A stretch of 64,000 bases of DNA from Moorena producens 3L (GCF_000211815.1 NZ_GL890851.1:6225-70224); one strand, 5' to 3'. Positions 27,487 to 36,902 are shown, counted from the stretch's first letter. Numbers and translations are program-made. Notes: a model not told the origin generated them from the sequence alone.

Positions 27487-28143
27487 TTATAGGTACTGAT
27501 GGATAGATTATTACCCAAATTCAATAGATAGTTTTAATACTTGCCCAAAATTCGGAGGGGAGGATGAGAACTATCTGGTTAAATGCTAATTGCTTAAATC
27601 ATAATTATCACGTATAAAAACTATACGTTATCGGTAATTAAAAACGGTTAATTACCAAAATTATTCCTATCAATATTTATCATTTGCTATCGACATTTTA
27701 TTTCATGTTAGAGCATTTTAATAGTTGATTTAACTAAGCTTTTTTTGTACTACATCGTTTTTCATAACTATGAGGCACACAGTTTTTTTGTTCTGTTCCT
27801 TATTCCTTATTCCTTATTCCCTATTCCCTATTCTATACAAATTAGGAATTTGTACCTAATTTAATTTAAAAAAGCTGTAATAATTAATTGATTATTAAAT
27901 TGAGAATTATATCATTAAAACTATGAAACAATAATCATATATATCTAATATTAACAACTAACCCAAAAATAAATAATTGTTAATTTTGGTAATTATTAAT
28001 CGGTAATTTCGAGGGAGATAAGTATTATCGATTATACCTGACAACGCCCCAATTAATCGAAAATTATATGTATTCCAAAAAAAGCCACTATAAACTCTTT
28101 ACAAATTGATTGTTTTAATCTCAACATAAAAAAATCAGGAATT
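27487..28143. other. AT-rich intergenic region with short tandem repeats
   Basis: This 650-bp spacer lies between the divergent uvrB and response-regulator genes. It contains CTTATTC / CCTATTC heptamer repeats at about 27799-27835 and a block AATTTGTACCTAATT near 27845 that recurs at 42031. I see no ORF. Confidence 0.5.
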
Positions 28144-28593
28144 ATGAACTATAGAAATACTATTCAGCGGATTGAAATATTGCTAGTGGAAGACAATCAT
28201 CGTGACGTAGACTTGACCAAAGCTACTTTAAAAAATAGCAATACTCGCAACAATATCCAGACTTTTACCAATGGTAAGGACGCTATGGCATTTCTACGTC
28301 GAGAATCCCCTTATACTAAAGCACCCCGTCCCGACGTAATTTTGCTGGATTTGAATCTACCAGTGATGGATGGTCGTGAAGTGTTAGCACAGATTAAATC
28401 TGATCCAAAATTGAGTTTAATTCCAGTGATTATTCTCACCTCCTCAGATTCTGACCAGGACATCCTCACAAGCTACAAGCTAAACGCCAATGCCTACGTC
28501 ACTAAGCCCTTTGAATTAGACCAGTTTCTCAAAGTATTGAAGTCAATTGAAAACTTCTGGCTAAGTATTGTTAAACTGCCACCCAAAAATTAA
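28144..28593 (+). CDS. Single-domain response regulator, Rcp1-like
   Basis: This is a stand-alone CheY-like receiver of 149 residues. The acidic pair is in ILLVEDNHRD, the phosphoacceptor Asp in VILLDLNLPVMDGRE, the Thr/Ser switch in VIILTSSDSD and the conserved Lys in AYVTKPFEL. The insert RRESPYTKAPRPD before the acceptor strand and the Phe/Trp-rich C-terminal helix (SIENFWLSIVKLP) match the Rcp1 group that serves cyanobacterial phytochromes. No histidine kinase or phytochrome gene is adjacent, so the partner is unknown. Confidence 0.88.
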   Translation: MNYRNTIQRIEILLVEDNHRDVDLTKATLKNSNTRNNIQTFTNGKDAMAFLRRESPYTKAPRPDVILLDLNLPVMDGREVLAQIKSDPKLSLIPVIILTSSDSDQDILTSYKLNANAYVTKPFELDQFLKVLKSIENFWLSIVKLPPKN

Positions 28594-28633
28594 GCATTGC
28601 CAATTCATGCTATAGGGTTTGTATCTGGTAATA

Positions 28634-28678
28634 GGTAATGGAGACTTGGTAGTTAACGATTACCAAGTCTCCATTACC
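28634..28678. terminator. Perfect 18-bp hairpin between convergent genes
   Basis: GGTAATGGAGACTTGGTA pairs with TACCAAGTCTCCATTACC without mismatch around a 9-base loop. It sits between a plus-strand response regulator and a minus-strand transporter, so it could terminate both. There is no T tract, and the perfect symmetry also fits a small palindromic insertion. Confidence 0.5.
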
Positions 28679-28775
28679 CATTACCAAAAATACCGAGACT
28701 ATTTTATCAGTGATTAACCAGACTTGATAGTAATAGTCAATTGGCAATTAAAAATTTTAAATTGCTGTTAGTATA

Positions 28776-30998
28776 CTACAAATCTTCACTGAGAACTTCA
28801 TGGAAAGCAAACCCAGGGGCAGCCAGTACAAAGACAATGGTAGGAAGACCAGCAGTTTTTTGTTGTAAGCTTTCGTAATATTGAGTAAACTTATCGTCTG
28901 GTGTAGCCATACCCATAAAGATTAAGTCAGCATCAGCCGATGACTCATGAAGAATAGCATTAAAAGAACGCCCTTGGGAAACCAGCACCTGACAAATAAC
29001 CCCAATCCGCAACTGTTTCACCCAATTACTTAGGTTTGCCCGTGCTGCTTGAGCTGCTATTTCATTAGGAAGCACCAACTTGAGGTAAATCTCAGCATTT
29101 TGCCACTTCAGGTCGCTGCGCAATAGATAGGCGAGGAGCAACATCAGGCTACCATTGGCTTGCTTACCGCCCCACCAAACATCAATCCGTTGACGACTAC
29201 CGAAACCCTGCTCCCGATTTTCCCGCAGAATCACTACATTACGCTTTGCCTGGTGTATGTGAGTAATCAAGCGACAGTAAGGCTGGCGACGGCTAAGGGT
29301 TTCGTTATCCCCGAGTAAAACTGTATTGGGAACTAGTGGTCCTATACCGTAAGTTTCCACCAGTTGCCGGGCTCCGGTAAAGGGATCCGGTGCTGTTACC
29401 AAGCGCACTAGAGCTTGTACACTACGCCGTTCGAGATACTCACTGATGGTTTGTTCTAACTGTGCCTGCTTAGCAACACTATGGGAACTACTGGGTAAAA
29501 TACTCGAAACGGTCACTAAACCGCGATTATGGGTCAGAGCATCGGCTAACTCTATCAAAGACCATCGTTTAGTGGGAGCTCCCGACAGCACCAAGATGTG
29601 GGGTCGCCAGTTTTTCGGATCAGGGTGATGACTAATCTGAAAAATACCAGTGCGCAACAGTGCCATCCAAATGCCCCGGCGTACATCCCCCCAAGCTGTG
29701 CGCAGTTCCCGCTGCTGTAGCCAAAGGTAAACCCCTAAGACAATAACAGCTGCTGCCACTGTGGCAAAGGCATTTATCAAAAACATTACGATCAGGCAAC
29801 CCAATGCCCCTAACAGTGACAGAAACCAGTTAACTTTAAAGGAGGGTCGGAAGGAAGGACTTTGCAAAAAGCCCTCAATGGCAGCTGCTACATTCAACAC
29901 CAGATAGGTGGTCAGAAAGAACATACTTAGCACTGGTGCAATGATATCTAATTGACCAAGGCAAACTGCAGCAGTAGCTATTCCCAACGTTACAGCGGTA
30001 CCAATCCGTGGTTCATCATCTCGTCCACTACCCGTACCTAGGAATCGCATCCAACGGGGTAATACTCCATCTCTAGCTAGTGCCTGTAAAATCCGGGGAG
30101 CACCCAGAATACTCCCTAAGGCACTGCTGAGAGTAGCACCCCATACCCCGAGTAGGATTGACGGACCCCAAAATGCCATCTGCCTCATAATCAGAGGATT
30201 GGCAATTAGGGCTTCTCCCCCTACCCGCATCGATAGAATAATTGGTAAGATGATATAAATAGCATATCCTGTGCCTACTGCTGCCAGAGTACCGATGGGA
30301 ATGGCGCGGATGGGGTTGCGTAGATCACCGGACATATTCACCCCAGCCATGATACCGGTTACGGCAGGGAAGAAGACAGCAAAGACACGCCAGAAGGATT
30401 CTTTGGAGGTCACCCACAGCTCAATATTAGCTACATCATAAGGGTAATCATGGTTACCGACTAATAGAGCAATTAGGGATAGCGCTATCGCAGCCATAAT
30501 AAAGTATTGAATACGGATGGCAAGGCTAGCGGAAGTCAAAGCCAGTATTGCCACTAAAATAGTAGTAATTAGCGCTACATAAAGCTGGTTGAGCTGGGGA
30601 AAGGTCTGAACTACGCTCTCGGCAAAACCAATAGTGTATAACGCGACTGAGAGAGCTTGGGCAAAGTAAAGGGGAATTCCTACTGCACCGCCAGTTTCAA
30701 TTCCTAGGGAACGGCTAATCATGTAATACGCACCACCAGCCCTAACAATGCGGTCAGTTGCGATCGCAGAAATAGACAGAGCCGTCAAAAAGGTAATACT
30801 GGTGGAGAGGGTAACAATGATTAGGGTACCCACTAAACCAACATTACCAAGTACCCAACCAAAGCGCAGGTACATAATAACCCCCAGGATGGTGAGAATC
30901 GAAGGAGTATAGACCCCACCGAATGTTCCCAAACCTGAAGTTTTTTCCTGAGTAGGCTCGACAACAGGAGATGAGCGGCGACCAAACAGTAACTTCAT
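28776..30998 (-). CDS. SLC12-like cation-chloride cotransporter / APC-superfamily permease
   Basis: This 740-residue protein starts with a short cytoplasmic segment and the hallmark GTFGGVYTPSILTILGVIMYLR of the SLC12 family. About twelve membrane segments follow (MAGVNMSGDLRNPIRAIPIGT, LQALARDGVLPRW). From about 460 there is a soluble C-terminal domain (ILVLSGAPTKRWSLIELADALT...IDVWWGGKQANGSLMLLLAYLL) matching the SLC12 regulatory region. Eukaryotic members move Na+, K+ and Cl-; bacterial relatives are poorly characterised, so ion specificity is open. It is monocistronic. Confidence 0.85.
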   Translation of the reverse strand: MKLLFGRRSSPVVEPTQEKTSGLGTFGGVYTPSILTILGVIMYLRFGWVLGNVGLVGTLIIVTLSTSITFLTALSISAIATDRIVRAGGAYYMISRSLGIETGGAVGIPLYFAQALSVALYTIGFAESVVQTFPQLNQLYVALITTILVAILALTSASLAIRIQYFIMAAIALSLIALLVGNHDYPYDVANIELWVTSKESFWRVFAVFFPAVTGIMAGVNMSGDLRNPIRAIPIGTLAAVGTGYAIYIILPIILSMRVGGEALIANPLIMRQMAFWGPSILLGVWGATLSSALGSILGAPRILQALARDGVLPRWMRFLGTGSGRDDEPRIGTAVTLGIATAAVCLGQLDIIAPVLSMFFLTTYLVLNVAAAIEGFLQSPSFRPSFKVNWFLSLLGALGCLIVMFLINAFATVAAAVIVLGVYLWLQQRELRTAWGDVRRGIWMALLRTGIFQISHHPDPKNWRPHILVLSGAPTKRWSLIELADALTHNRGLVTVSSILPSSSHSVAKQAQLEQTISEYLERRSVQALVRLVTAPDPFTGARQLVETYGIGPLVPNTVLLGDNETLSRRQPYCRLITHIHQAKRNVVILRENREQGFGSRQRIDVWWGGKQANGSLMLLLAYLLRSDLKWQNAEIYLKLVLPNEIAAQAARANLSNWVKQLRIGVICQVLVSQGRSFNAILHESSADADLIFMGMATPDDKFTQYYESLQQKTAGLPTIVFVLAAPGFAFHEVLSEDL

Positions 30999-31924
30999 AT
31001 GTCTAAAACATGAATATAGTGCATTAAGCTAATCTGACTATAGGGAATATGGCATAGGGAACAGAGATTTTGATTCCTTTGTGGTGGGCGAAACGCCCAT
31101 GAATTTCTGACTTGAAAATAGCCCTGAGGCAAGGAAGTGCGTTAGTCCTCAGTGAAATACCAGAGATGTTCATACTGTGTTGTAAATGAATTTTTGATGG
31201 GGGTATAACTGGAAAATTTTTCAAGTCCTTGACAGACAATGCCAGTTGGTGAATTGATCATGGTCGATGAACAACTCCACCAGTTCTACCCCCAAGCCAC
31301 AGACATTGGAACTCAAGGATGTTACAACGTTGGTAGCCTGGGCTGTTGGTTCAACTTGGATGAATTTCACACCACAGGAATAACTGCTGTCATGGGGTTT
31401 TGGGCAAACAAGTAGAAACTGCTAATGGAACGAAGAGAACAGAAACAATAGTCTTTTAATCTGACAGTCTTTTAAGCTGACTACAGAATTAACTTGCTAA
31501 ATTCCCAACTTTATGCACCCCAATCACGAATTTAAGGCATTTTTTGCTCAATGACCAATTTACCAATATGGGTAATATCAACTCCGGTTAATCACTTCGT
31601 TGATCAATCCAGTCTTCAATCTAGCAGCAGTGTGTTATAATTCACCGGAAAATTCTATGTATAGCAGTCGCCAGGGCAGTTAGGACATGACAAAAGTCTC
31701 ACACCCTTTGTAAGCGATGCAGAGGTGCGACCCGTGGCGAATTTAATTCGCCAACGGAAAGCGCACCTAAGCGGTCTTGGGGGTTTCCCCCATGAGCGAC
31801 TGCATCAAGAAGCGCAAGAGTTTGACTTCTGACAAATGACTTCTGACAAATGACTTCTGCTATAGAATTCTGTTGGGCTAGATAGTCAGCCCACAGCCTG
31901 CGATACCATTCAACTGTAGCGTGA
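30999..31924. other. Long intergenic region with dispersed repeat and no clear gene
   Basis: This 926-bp stretch has no gene I can support. A 51-codon frame at 31260-31415 (MVDEQLHQFYPQATDIGTQG...) has acceptable composition but no recognisable family. A copy of the dispersed GC-rich repeat (GCGATGCAGAGGTGCGACCC...GCACCTAAGCGGTCTTGGGG) lies at about 31709-31806. It is followed by tandem CTTCTGACAAATGA units to 31855. Confidence 0.5.
31709..31806. repeat. Dispersed GC-rich repeat (GCATCGCTT family)
   Basis: Core pieces GATGCAGAGGTGCGACCC, GGCGAATTTAATTCGCC (a palindrome) and GGTCTTGGGGGTTTCCCCC (a hairpin) recur in varied order at about 38531-38605, 42640-42870 and 59929-60052. This looks like an old non-coding repeat that gathers further insertions. 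Confidence 0.7.
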
Positions 31925-32308
31925 ATGACAATAAGCACTATGGAGCCTGATTCTCTACCCACGGAGTTAATTTTGACGCACCCACGTCAGACCATTGGCA
32001 ATGTTCAACTGGATTGGATACCTCAACCCGGTAACTATCTCGACTTTAAAGGTAAAACCTACACAGTTTTAGAGCGCCGCCACCGCTACTGTCTTAAGTC
32101 AGGGCGCTATCGTTTGCATAAAATTGCTCTGTATGTGCAGTCTTTTGGACACCCTAGTGAAAAAAGCCTGCTCCAGGGGCGTTGGGTGATTGGGGATGCC
32201 AGCTGCTATTTCAATGCTCACTCTGAATTGATTCGTTGTGCTGTCAATCCAGACGGACCCTGTGATTCTTGCCGCTTTTACGAACCCTTGAACACTGAAA
32301 CTCACTAA
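31925..32308 (+). CDS. DUF6464 family protein
   Basis: This 127-residue protein is conserved in cyanobacteria and has no known function. LPTELILTHPRQTIGNVQLDWIP and the HRYCLKSGRYRLHKIALYVQ block are typical. The C-terminal part has three cysteines in SCYFNAHSELIRCAVNP and PCDSCRFYEP, which could bind a metal. Its stop codon abuts the stop of fmt on the other strand with no gap. Confidence 0.75.
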   Translation: MTISTMEPDSLPTELILTHPRQTIGNVQLDWIPQPGNYLDFKGKTYTVLERRHRYCLKSGRYRLHKIALYVQSFGHPSEKSLLQGRWVIGDASCYFNAHSELIRCAVNPDGPCDSCRFYEPLNTETH

Positions 32309-33310
32309 CTAACTATTACCTAGAACTTCTCCTACTTCTAAACGCATACCATTGGCAAAATCCCAAGCAGATTGAGCACGTTTGCCAGCTAATTGCACTT
32401 GCTGCAACAACAACATTCCCTTTCCAGTTTGAATAATTGGACCGATTGTCTTGGCAATCTTTACAACTTCTCCAGGACGACCTGAACCAACATCAAGAGT
32501 AGACCACTCCTGCGATCGCATTTTTAACTGTGAAGGCAACTCGGATAAGTAAGCGGAATCTAAGGGAACAGTGGCACTGATTTTCAGAGATTTACCCCGA
32601 AATGAGGTGACGCAGTTCGGGAAAAATCCCCGGATCTGATTGTGTAACTCCAAGTTAGAGCGTGACCAATCTAGGCCATAATCTGACTTTTGAATCAGTG
32701 GTGCATAGGTAGCCAATGAGTCATCTTGAGGAATTGGTTGGATTTCCTGTAACTCTTGCTTGAGGAGGGTTTCAATCAACAAATCAGCTCCCAAATTGCT
32801 CAGAGTTTGTGCCAAATCCTGGGCATTATCCAATAGTCTAATTGGTGTATATGCTTTCAAGAGCATTGCTCCAGTATCCATTCCAGCATCCATCAACATC
32901 GTTGTGATGCCAGTTTGGGCTTCACCATTATAAAGACACCACTGGATCGGAGCTGCTCCCCTATACTTAGGCAAAATTGAGCCATGTACATTGATACAAC
33001 CTGCCGTAGGCATATCCAGAATCTCTTGGGAGAGAATCTGCCCATAGGCAACCACCACAAAAGCATCAGCCTTTACCTGCCTTAGCTGAGTTAGGGTTTC
33101 CCTATGCTTTTTCAGGCGCTGCGGTTGCCAAACTGGTAGTTTATGTGCTAATGCTATTGATTTCACTGGGGAAGGAATCAGCTGGTTACCACGTCCTCGA
33201 CGCTTATCTGGCTGAGTCACCACACCCACCACCTCAAATTCAGGATGGTTCAACAAACCTTCCAAACAAGGTAGAGCAAATTGGGGAGTACCAAAGAATA
33301 CAACTCGCAT
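32309..33310 (-). CDS. fmt: Methionyl-tRNA formyltransferase
   Basis: It formylates initiator Met-tRNA using 10-formyl-tetrahydrofolate. MRVVFFGTPQFALPCLEGLL is the N-terminal Rossmann start. NVHGSILPKYRGAAPIQW holds the catalytic Asn-His and the SLLP-like formyl-binding motif, and TGITTMLMDAGMDTGAML is the conserved Asp loop. The C-terminal tRNA-binding domain (about 205-330) is present, and the 333-residue length is normal. No def (peptide deformylase) gene is adjacent. Upstream lies a dense tandem repeat. Confidence 0.95.
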   Translation of the reverse strand: MRVVFFGTPQFALPCLEGLLNHPEFEVVGVVTQPDKRRGRGNQLIPSPVKSIALAHKLPVWQPQRLKKHRETLTQLRQVKADAFVVVAYGQILSQEILDMPTAGCINVHGSILPKYRGAAPIQWCLYNGEAQTGITTMLMDAGMDTGAMLLKAYTPIRLLDNAQDLAQTLSNLGADLLIETLLKQELQEIQPIPQDDSLATYAPLIQKSDYGLDWSRSNLELHNQIRGFFPNCVTSFRGKSLKISATVPLDSAYLSELPSQLKMRSQEWSTLDVGSGRPGEVVKIAKTIGPIIQTGKGMLLLQQVQLAGKRAQSAWDFANGMRLEVGEVLGNS

Positions 33311-33337
33311 CTAGAAATTACCAATAACTAATGGGTT

Positions 33338-33364
33338 GTTCGCGTAGCGTGGCCTTTTGGCCAA
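33338..33364. repeat. Short palindromic repeat (GTTCGCGTAGCGTGGCC family)
   Basis: TTCGCGTAGCGTGGCC-TTTT-GGCCAAGG ends in a GGCC-tttt-GGCC hairpin. Family members occur near 340-410, 18253, 38762-38800, 41414-41448, 42487-42525 and 57437-57465. Confidence 0.7.
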
Positions 33365-33514
33365 GGTTAGCTGGTTTCAGGTTAGCTGGTTTCAGGTTAG
33401 CTGGTTTCAGGTTAGCTGGTTTCAGGTTAGCTGGTTTCAGGTTTCAGGTTAGCTGGTTTCAGGTTTCAGGTTAGCTGGTTTCAGGTTAGCTGGTTTCAGG
33501 TTAGCTGGTTTCAG
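33365..33514. repeat. Tandem array of 15-bp unit GGTTAGCTGGTTTCA
   Basis: About nine nearly exact copies lie head to tail. Two of them carry a duplicated GGTTTCA that lengthens the unit to 21 bp. The array lies upstream of fmt (minus strand) and downstream of the ompA-like gene. The unit has no stop codon in one frame but no ORF runs through it. Confidence 0.95.
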
Positions 33515-33655
33515 GTTAAAGGTTACAGCTTGCCAGTTATACATCCAGCTTTGAGTTGTTAAGGCTCTAATCTTCAACCTACCCTACACCGGACGCCCAA
33601 GGGAAACAACCAAATAACTTTCAAGCAAATAACCAAATAAGCTTCTGACTAATGA

Positions 33656-34519
33656 CTAATCCACAGCAATTTCCACCCTACGATTGCGTTGCTGATTAAC
33701 CTCAGTATCATTAGCGACCAGAGGACGAGTTTCTCCGTAGCCAATAATCAGCCAACGGTATGAATCGTCTAAAGCGCTACTAAGATACTGCTGAACTGCT
33801 TTAGCACGCTCAAATGAAAGGTTTCGATTCTCTTTGGCTTCGCGGGGGTTGTCGGTGTGGATAGCAATTCGGATTGTACTACTGGGATAGGCTTGCAAAT
33901 CTGTGACAATTTTGTCTAGGATCAAACCTGCTTCTGGACGTAACGTACTTTTACTTTCCTCAAATAAAATATCACTGGGCAACGTGACTTTCAACTTGTC
34001 GGCAGCCAAGGCAGCTAGTCGATTGCCATTGCTATTACCAACTAATGGAGCATTGCTACTTGGAGTCGATGGTTCCTTCAGAAGCAAAGTGATCGCTTGG
34101 ATGCGCCTTTCAAGAGATTCATTCCCTCCCGAGGTTCCCAACTGAGTTTCCAACATTGTCACGTCCTCACTCAATCTCTTCATTCGCTTGTCTAACTCAC
34201 TTAGTTGAGCTTTGAGCTGGACTCTTTGAACTGGTGTCAATTGTTTTAGTGGATTGGCTTCCGTTGGTTCCCGAATTGAACTAAAATTGAAAAACGTTGA
34301 TTCTCCCTTGTTATCCAGATGCTCCAGTAATTTTAAGATCAGGGGTTTTTCTGGATTCGGGTTAGGGTAAGCATTGGCAACAACAATGCCAAATATCACG
34401 GCCAAGCCACTCCCTACGCCTAGCAGTAGTAGCCTGAAAATTAAGATTAGTAGGCAGTTCAGTATACTTATTGAGGTTTCAGGTCTGGTATTGGTGTTGG
34501 AAGTAGCGGGTTGAGTCAC
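33656..34519 (-). CDS. OmpA/MotB-domain membrane protein
   Basis: This 287-residue protein has one membrane anchor (about 22-48: LLILIFRLLLLGVGSGLAVIF). A coiled-coil-like region follows (about 85-150: VQLKAQLSELDKRMKRLSED). The C-terminal peptidoglycan-binding OmpA domain runs about 180-287 (LPSDILFEESKSTLRPEAG, SFERAKAVQQYL, IIGYGETRPL, NQQRNRRVEI). The Asp and Arg that bind meso-diaminopimelate lie in the expected HTDNPRE and NRRVEI positions. This architecture tethers the cytoplasmic membrane to the cell wall. It has no motor-type MotA neighbour, so a flagellar-type role is unlikely. Confidence 0.85.
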   Translation of the reverse strand: MTQPATSNTNTRPETSISILNCLLILIFRLLLLGVGSGLAVIFGIVVANAYPNPNPEKPLILKLLEHLDNKGESTFFNFSSIREPTEANPLKQLTPVQRVQLKAQLSELDKRMKRLSEDVTMLETQLGTSGGNESLERRIQAITLLLKEPSTPSSNAPLVGNSNGNRLAALAADKLKVTLPSDILFEESKSTLRPEAGLILDKIVTDLQAYPSSTIRIAIHTDNPREAKENRNLSFERAKAVQQYLSSALDDSYRWLIIGYGETRPLVANDTEVNQQRNRRVEIAVD

Positions 34520-34996
34520 ACCGAATTTTGTTAGATCTCCTTCTACATAATGAGGCAGGATGCTCCAATTGTACTCCGTTAGGGGTCAAGCGCAGGTATT
34601 TTACATTATAGAAGAATTCAAAAAAACAAGGTTGAATTCCACATGGCTATCATAACACTAAAACCTCCAAACCAACCAGTTACTTCCAATGTCAAGCCTG
34701 ACAACTTTTGTGTGAGGGCTACCCACTTCAGCCAAGACCTCTTAGGGGAAGGAAAGAGTGTTAATTTTTTATTTTTCCCTGGCTTATTTTATTTGTCTGC
34801 TTTCGGTAGCTTGATAGTCGAGGGTTTAGGTAACTGACTGAGCCGAAGTGTAAAAAAACCCGTTCGTAATGCAGGTTCGGACGGGGTAGTTGATCACTTT
34901 TTAACCTTTTAAACCTAAAGTTAAGGAACTATATTCTAATTTCTTGGGGTTGCTCCTCTAACTAGAAACGCTAATTAGTAACTGAAAGACTAATCA
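34520..34996. other. Intergenic region with hairpin
   Basis: A stem CCCGTTCG / CGGACGGG (one G-T wobble, about 34859-34885) follows a run of A, a terminator-like arrangement. A 64-codon frame at 34643-34837 (MAIITLKPPNQPVTSNVKPD...) is possible but unsupported. The region presumably carries promoters for the OmpA-like gene (minus) and the secreted protein (plus). Confidence 0.4.
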
Positions 34997-35917
34997 ATGT
35001 TGAAAAGGCAATTGAGTTTATCAGGATGGCTTAAAAATCAACCACTAGGACTATTGTTAGCAACTTTGATGTTGATAACATCTAGCCTATTTGCTGAGAA
35101 AGCCAAGGCTAATGAATCCTTCCTAGCCAGTCAATCATCGGTGCTATCTTCCCAGCCTTTAAGGGAAGTAACAGAAGCTATCAAACCTGATCTAACCGAA
35201 CCATACGTTCAGAGTGACCCGCTCAACAGTCCTTATCCTATTCCTTGGAATTGGGTCTTGGAAACCCACGCTGAACTGGTTGCTAATCAGAGTTTTGGGT
35301 TTAGGTACTATCGCAGCCAATCACTAGTTTCTCCTGATGGCAAGTATGCTGCCTATAGTCGCATTCAACTACAAGGACAGCCAGAACTGTACCGCAGCCG
35401 CATCAGTAGTGTGATGTTTCTAGAAAATTTGCAGACTGGAGATTTGCGCATCATAACTGCATCTTCTCCCTTAGCTAACCATCAGGCGCGACCCAAGGGC
35501 AGTTTACCTGCCCATTGGAACGCGCGCCTTAATAATGATGATAAATTAAGCGGCGCAATCGCTATTCTGATTCCCGTGTCTTGGACAGAGTCAAGCGATC
35601 GCCTTCTAGGGCGGCAATTTGAAGGTTTTTTTAATACGTCAGATGCTTCTGATTACGCAGTAATTTGGGATCGCAACCAAAATACTGTGACCACCTTGGC
35701 TCCTGAGCGCATTCATTATACTAACGCACTGTTGCTAGGCTGGAGTCAAGCTAATCCAGATCAAGTGCTATTTCAGGCTGGTGAGTTGGGCAATGAGTAT
35801 TGGCCAATGTGGTCTGTTGAACCCAGTGGTTACACTGCTCTTACCTTTGAGGATGAACCTATGGTTTATGGTGAATCAGTAGAACACATTTGGTCTGGTT
35901 CCCAGGCACGCTGGTAA
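34997..35917 (+). CDS. Secreted cyanobacterial protein of unknown function
   Basis: This 306-residue protein has a signal peptide (basic start MLKRQLSLSGWLKNQ, hydrophobic PLGLLLATLMLITSSLFA, cleavage near AEKAKA). The mature part includes PYPIPWNWVLETHAEL, then YRSQSLVSPDGKYAAYSRIQLQG and later DYAVIWDRNQNTVTTLAPE. The SPDGKYAAYSR segment resembles a TolB/WD-like propeller blade, but other blades are not clear. I do not recognise a named family. It stands alone with its own upstream region. Confidence 0.7.
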   Translation: MLKRQLSLSGWLKNQPLGLLLATLMLITSSLFAEKAKANESFLASQSSVLSSQPLREVTEAIKPDLTEPYVQSDPLNSPYPIPWNWVLETHAELVANQSFGFRYYRSQSLVSPDGKYAAYSRIQLQGQPELYRSRISSVMFLENLQTGDLRIITASSPLANHQARPKGSLPAHWNARLNNDDKLSGAIAILIPVSWTESSDRLLGRQFEGFFNTSDASDYAVIWDRNQNTVTTLAPERIHYTNALLLGWSQANPDQVLFQAGELGNEYWPMWSVEPSGYTALTFEDEPMVYGESVEHIWSGSQARW

Positions 35918-35983
35918 TCACAAAGGATGAAGGATGAATTATGAAAACTCATCCTTCATCCTTCACAATTCATAGTTTCCCAA

Positions 35984-36217
35984 TTACCTTTGGTGTTGTG
36001 CTACCAATTTTTTTAGGTAAGAGTAAGCTTCTTCTGGTGAAAGAGTGAAGATTTGACCTTTGCATAGAATTTCGTACCTTCCTAAGTAATAACCATGTCC
36101 CCCAATTAAACCCATCTTTGCGGCTTGATTGCCAAGCTTGGTTAATTCCTGTCGAATTGAATAGTCCAATTCTTCTATTTGTTGATCAATAACTTGATTA
36201 ATAGTTTGTTCTTTCAT
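35984..36217 (-). CDS. Small hypothetical protein (77 residues)
   Basis: The helical N-terminus (MKEQTINQVIDQQIEELDYSIRQELTKLG) is followed by GLIGGHGYYLGRYEILCKGQIFTLSPEEAYSYLKKL. AGGAGCGG lies 9-16 bases before the ATG, a good ribosome site, and codon use looks ordinary, so I think it is real. The function is unknown. It lies 70 bp from the next minus-strand gene and may be co-transcribed with it. Confidence 0.6.
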   Translation of the reverse strand: MKEQTINQVIDQQIEELDYSIRQELTKLGNQAAKMGLIGGHGYYLGRYEILCKGQIFTLSPEEAYSYLKKLVAQHQR

Positions 36218-36287
36218 GTTTGACCGCTCCTAGTATATTTATAATACTGCTTTATGCACCCACAACCCATCGACCTGGCGATAGCGG

Positions 36288-36902
36288 TCAACAAATTGGG
36301 CACTTGCCTGGATTAACTGCATGAATGTACTCACTTCCTGATGTCGGCCATCCCCGTTTATAGGATGCTTCCTCAGGTTTCCCCCAACCTAGCTGCAATA
36401 TAATTTCCCAAAAGTTGTAATTCTTATATTCATAGAGATTTGCCCATTCCGTTTTATGGGCGACCTCTTTTACATCATTGGGCATAATTTTTTGATAGTC
36501 TTTACCAAAATTAATACTTAGGTATAAGTCCATACCTTGGATGCCTGTATACCAAAACTCTAAGAGGTCAGCTTTGGCAGCTTTGAGGATTTTCAGGTCA
36601 CTCTCTAGGGCGGCTAACTGCTCGTCAATAGCAGGATAACGTAGAGTCTTTCCTTTCATAGTCAGTTCGCGCCAAATAATGCCTGAAACTTGGTGTTGCC
36701 GTTGGTAGCTGTGAACTGCGGCTTTAAAGTCGTTATAAGCACTGAACTTTTGAATTCCCTCCGGTTTCAGAAAGCGATCAATCACAGGGTTGCCAGACAC
36801 CGAAGCTGCCAGATTAAGACGTTGCCCATTCATGCACGAACGACGCTCTTGAGCCAAAATTTTGATTAGCTCCTGTGTGCTGTAAACCTTGGACATCAGC
36901 AC
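36288..36902 (-). CDS. Conserved cyanobacterial hypothetical protein
   Basis: This 204-residue soluble protein is not from a family I can name. It opens MLMSKVYSTQELIKILAQERRSCMNGQ (either Met may start). It contains a helix-rich middle (PAIDEQLAALESDLKILKAAKADLLEFWYTG) and ends HAVNPGKCPIC. The last codons may be shifted: in the next frame the sequence after PGK continues AQFVDRYRQVDGLWVHKAVL to a stop at about 36239, which looks protein-like. Confidence 0.6.
   Translation of the reverse strand: MLMSKVYSTQELIKILAQERRSCMNGQRLNLAASVSGNPVIDRFLKPEGIQKFSAYNDFKAAVHSYQRQHQVSGIIWRELTMKGKTLRYPAIDEQLAALESDLKILKAAKADLLEFWYTGIQGMDLYLSINFGKDYQKIMPNDVKEVAHKTEWANLYEYKNYNFWEIILQLGWGKPEEASYKRGWPTSGSEYIHAVNPGKCPIC

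Noticed and set aside
31260..31415. 51-codon frame MVDEQLHQFYPQATDIGTQG...
   Set aside because: Composition is protein-like, but I recognise no family and it lies in a repeat-rich spacer. It may be a fragment of a lost gene and is not supported as a gene.
31699..31962. 87-codon minus-strand frame MGRESGSIVLIVIHATVEW...
   Set aside because: Half of it is the translated dispersed GC-rich repeat (HGGNPQDRLGALSVGELNSP), which also appears elsewhere without an ORF.
33365..33514. CRISPR array
   Set aside because: The repeats are head-to-tail with no unique spacers and the unit is only 15 bp. It is a tandem repeat.
34643..34837. 64-codon frame MAIITLKPPNQPVTS...
   Set aside because: Only a weak start context and no recognisable domain. 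The C-terminal half looks hydrophobic by chance.
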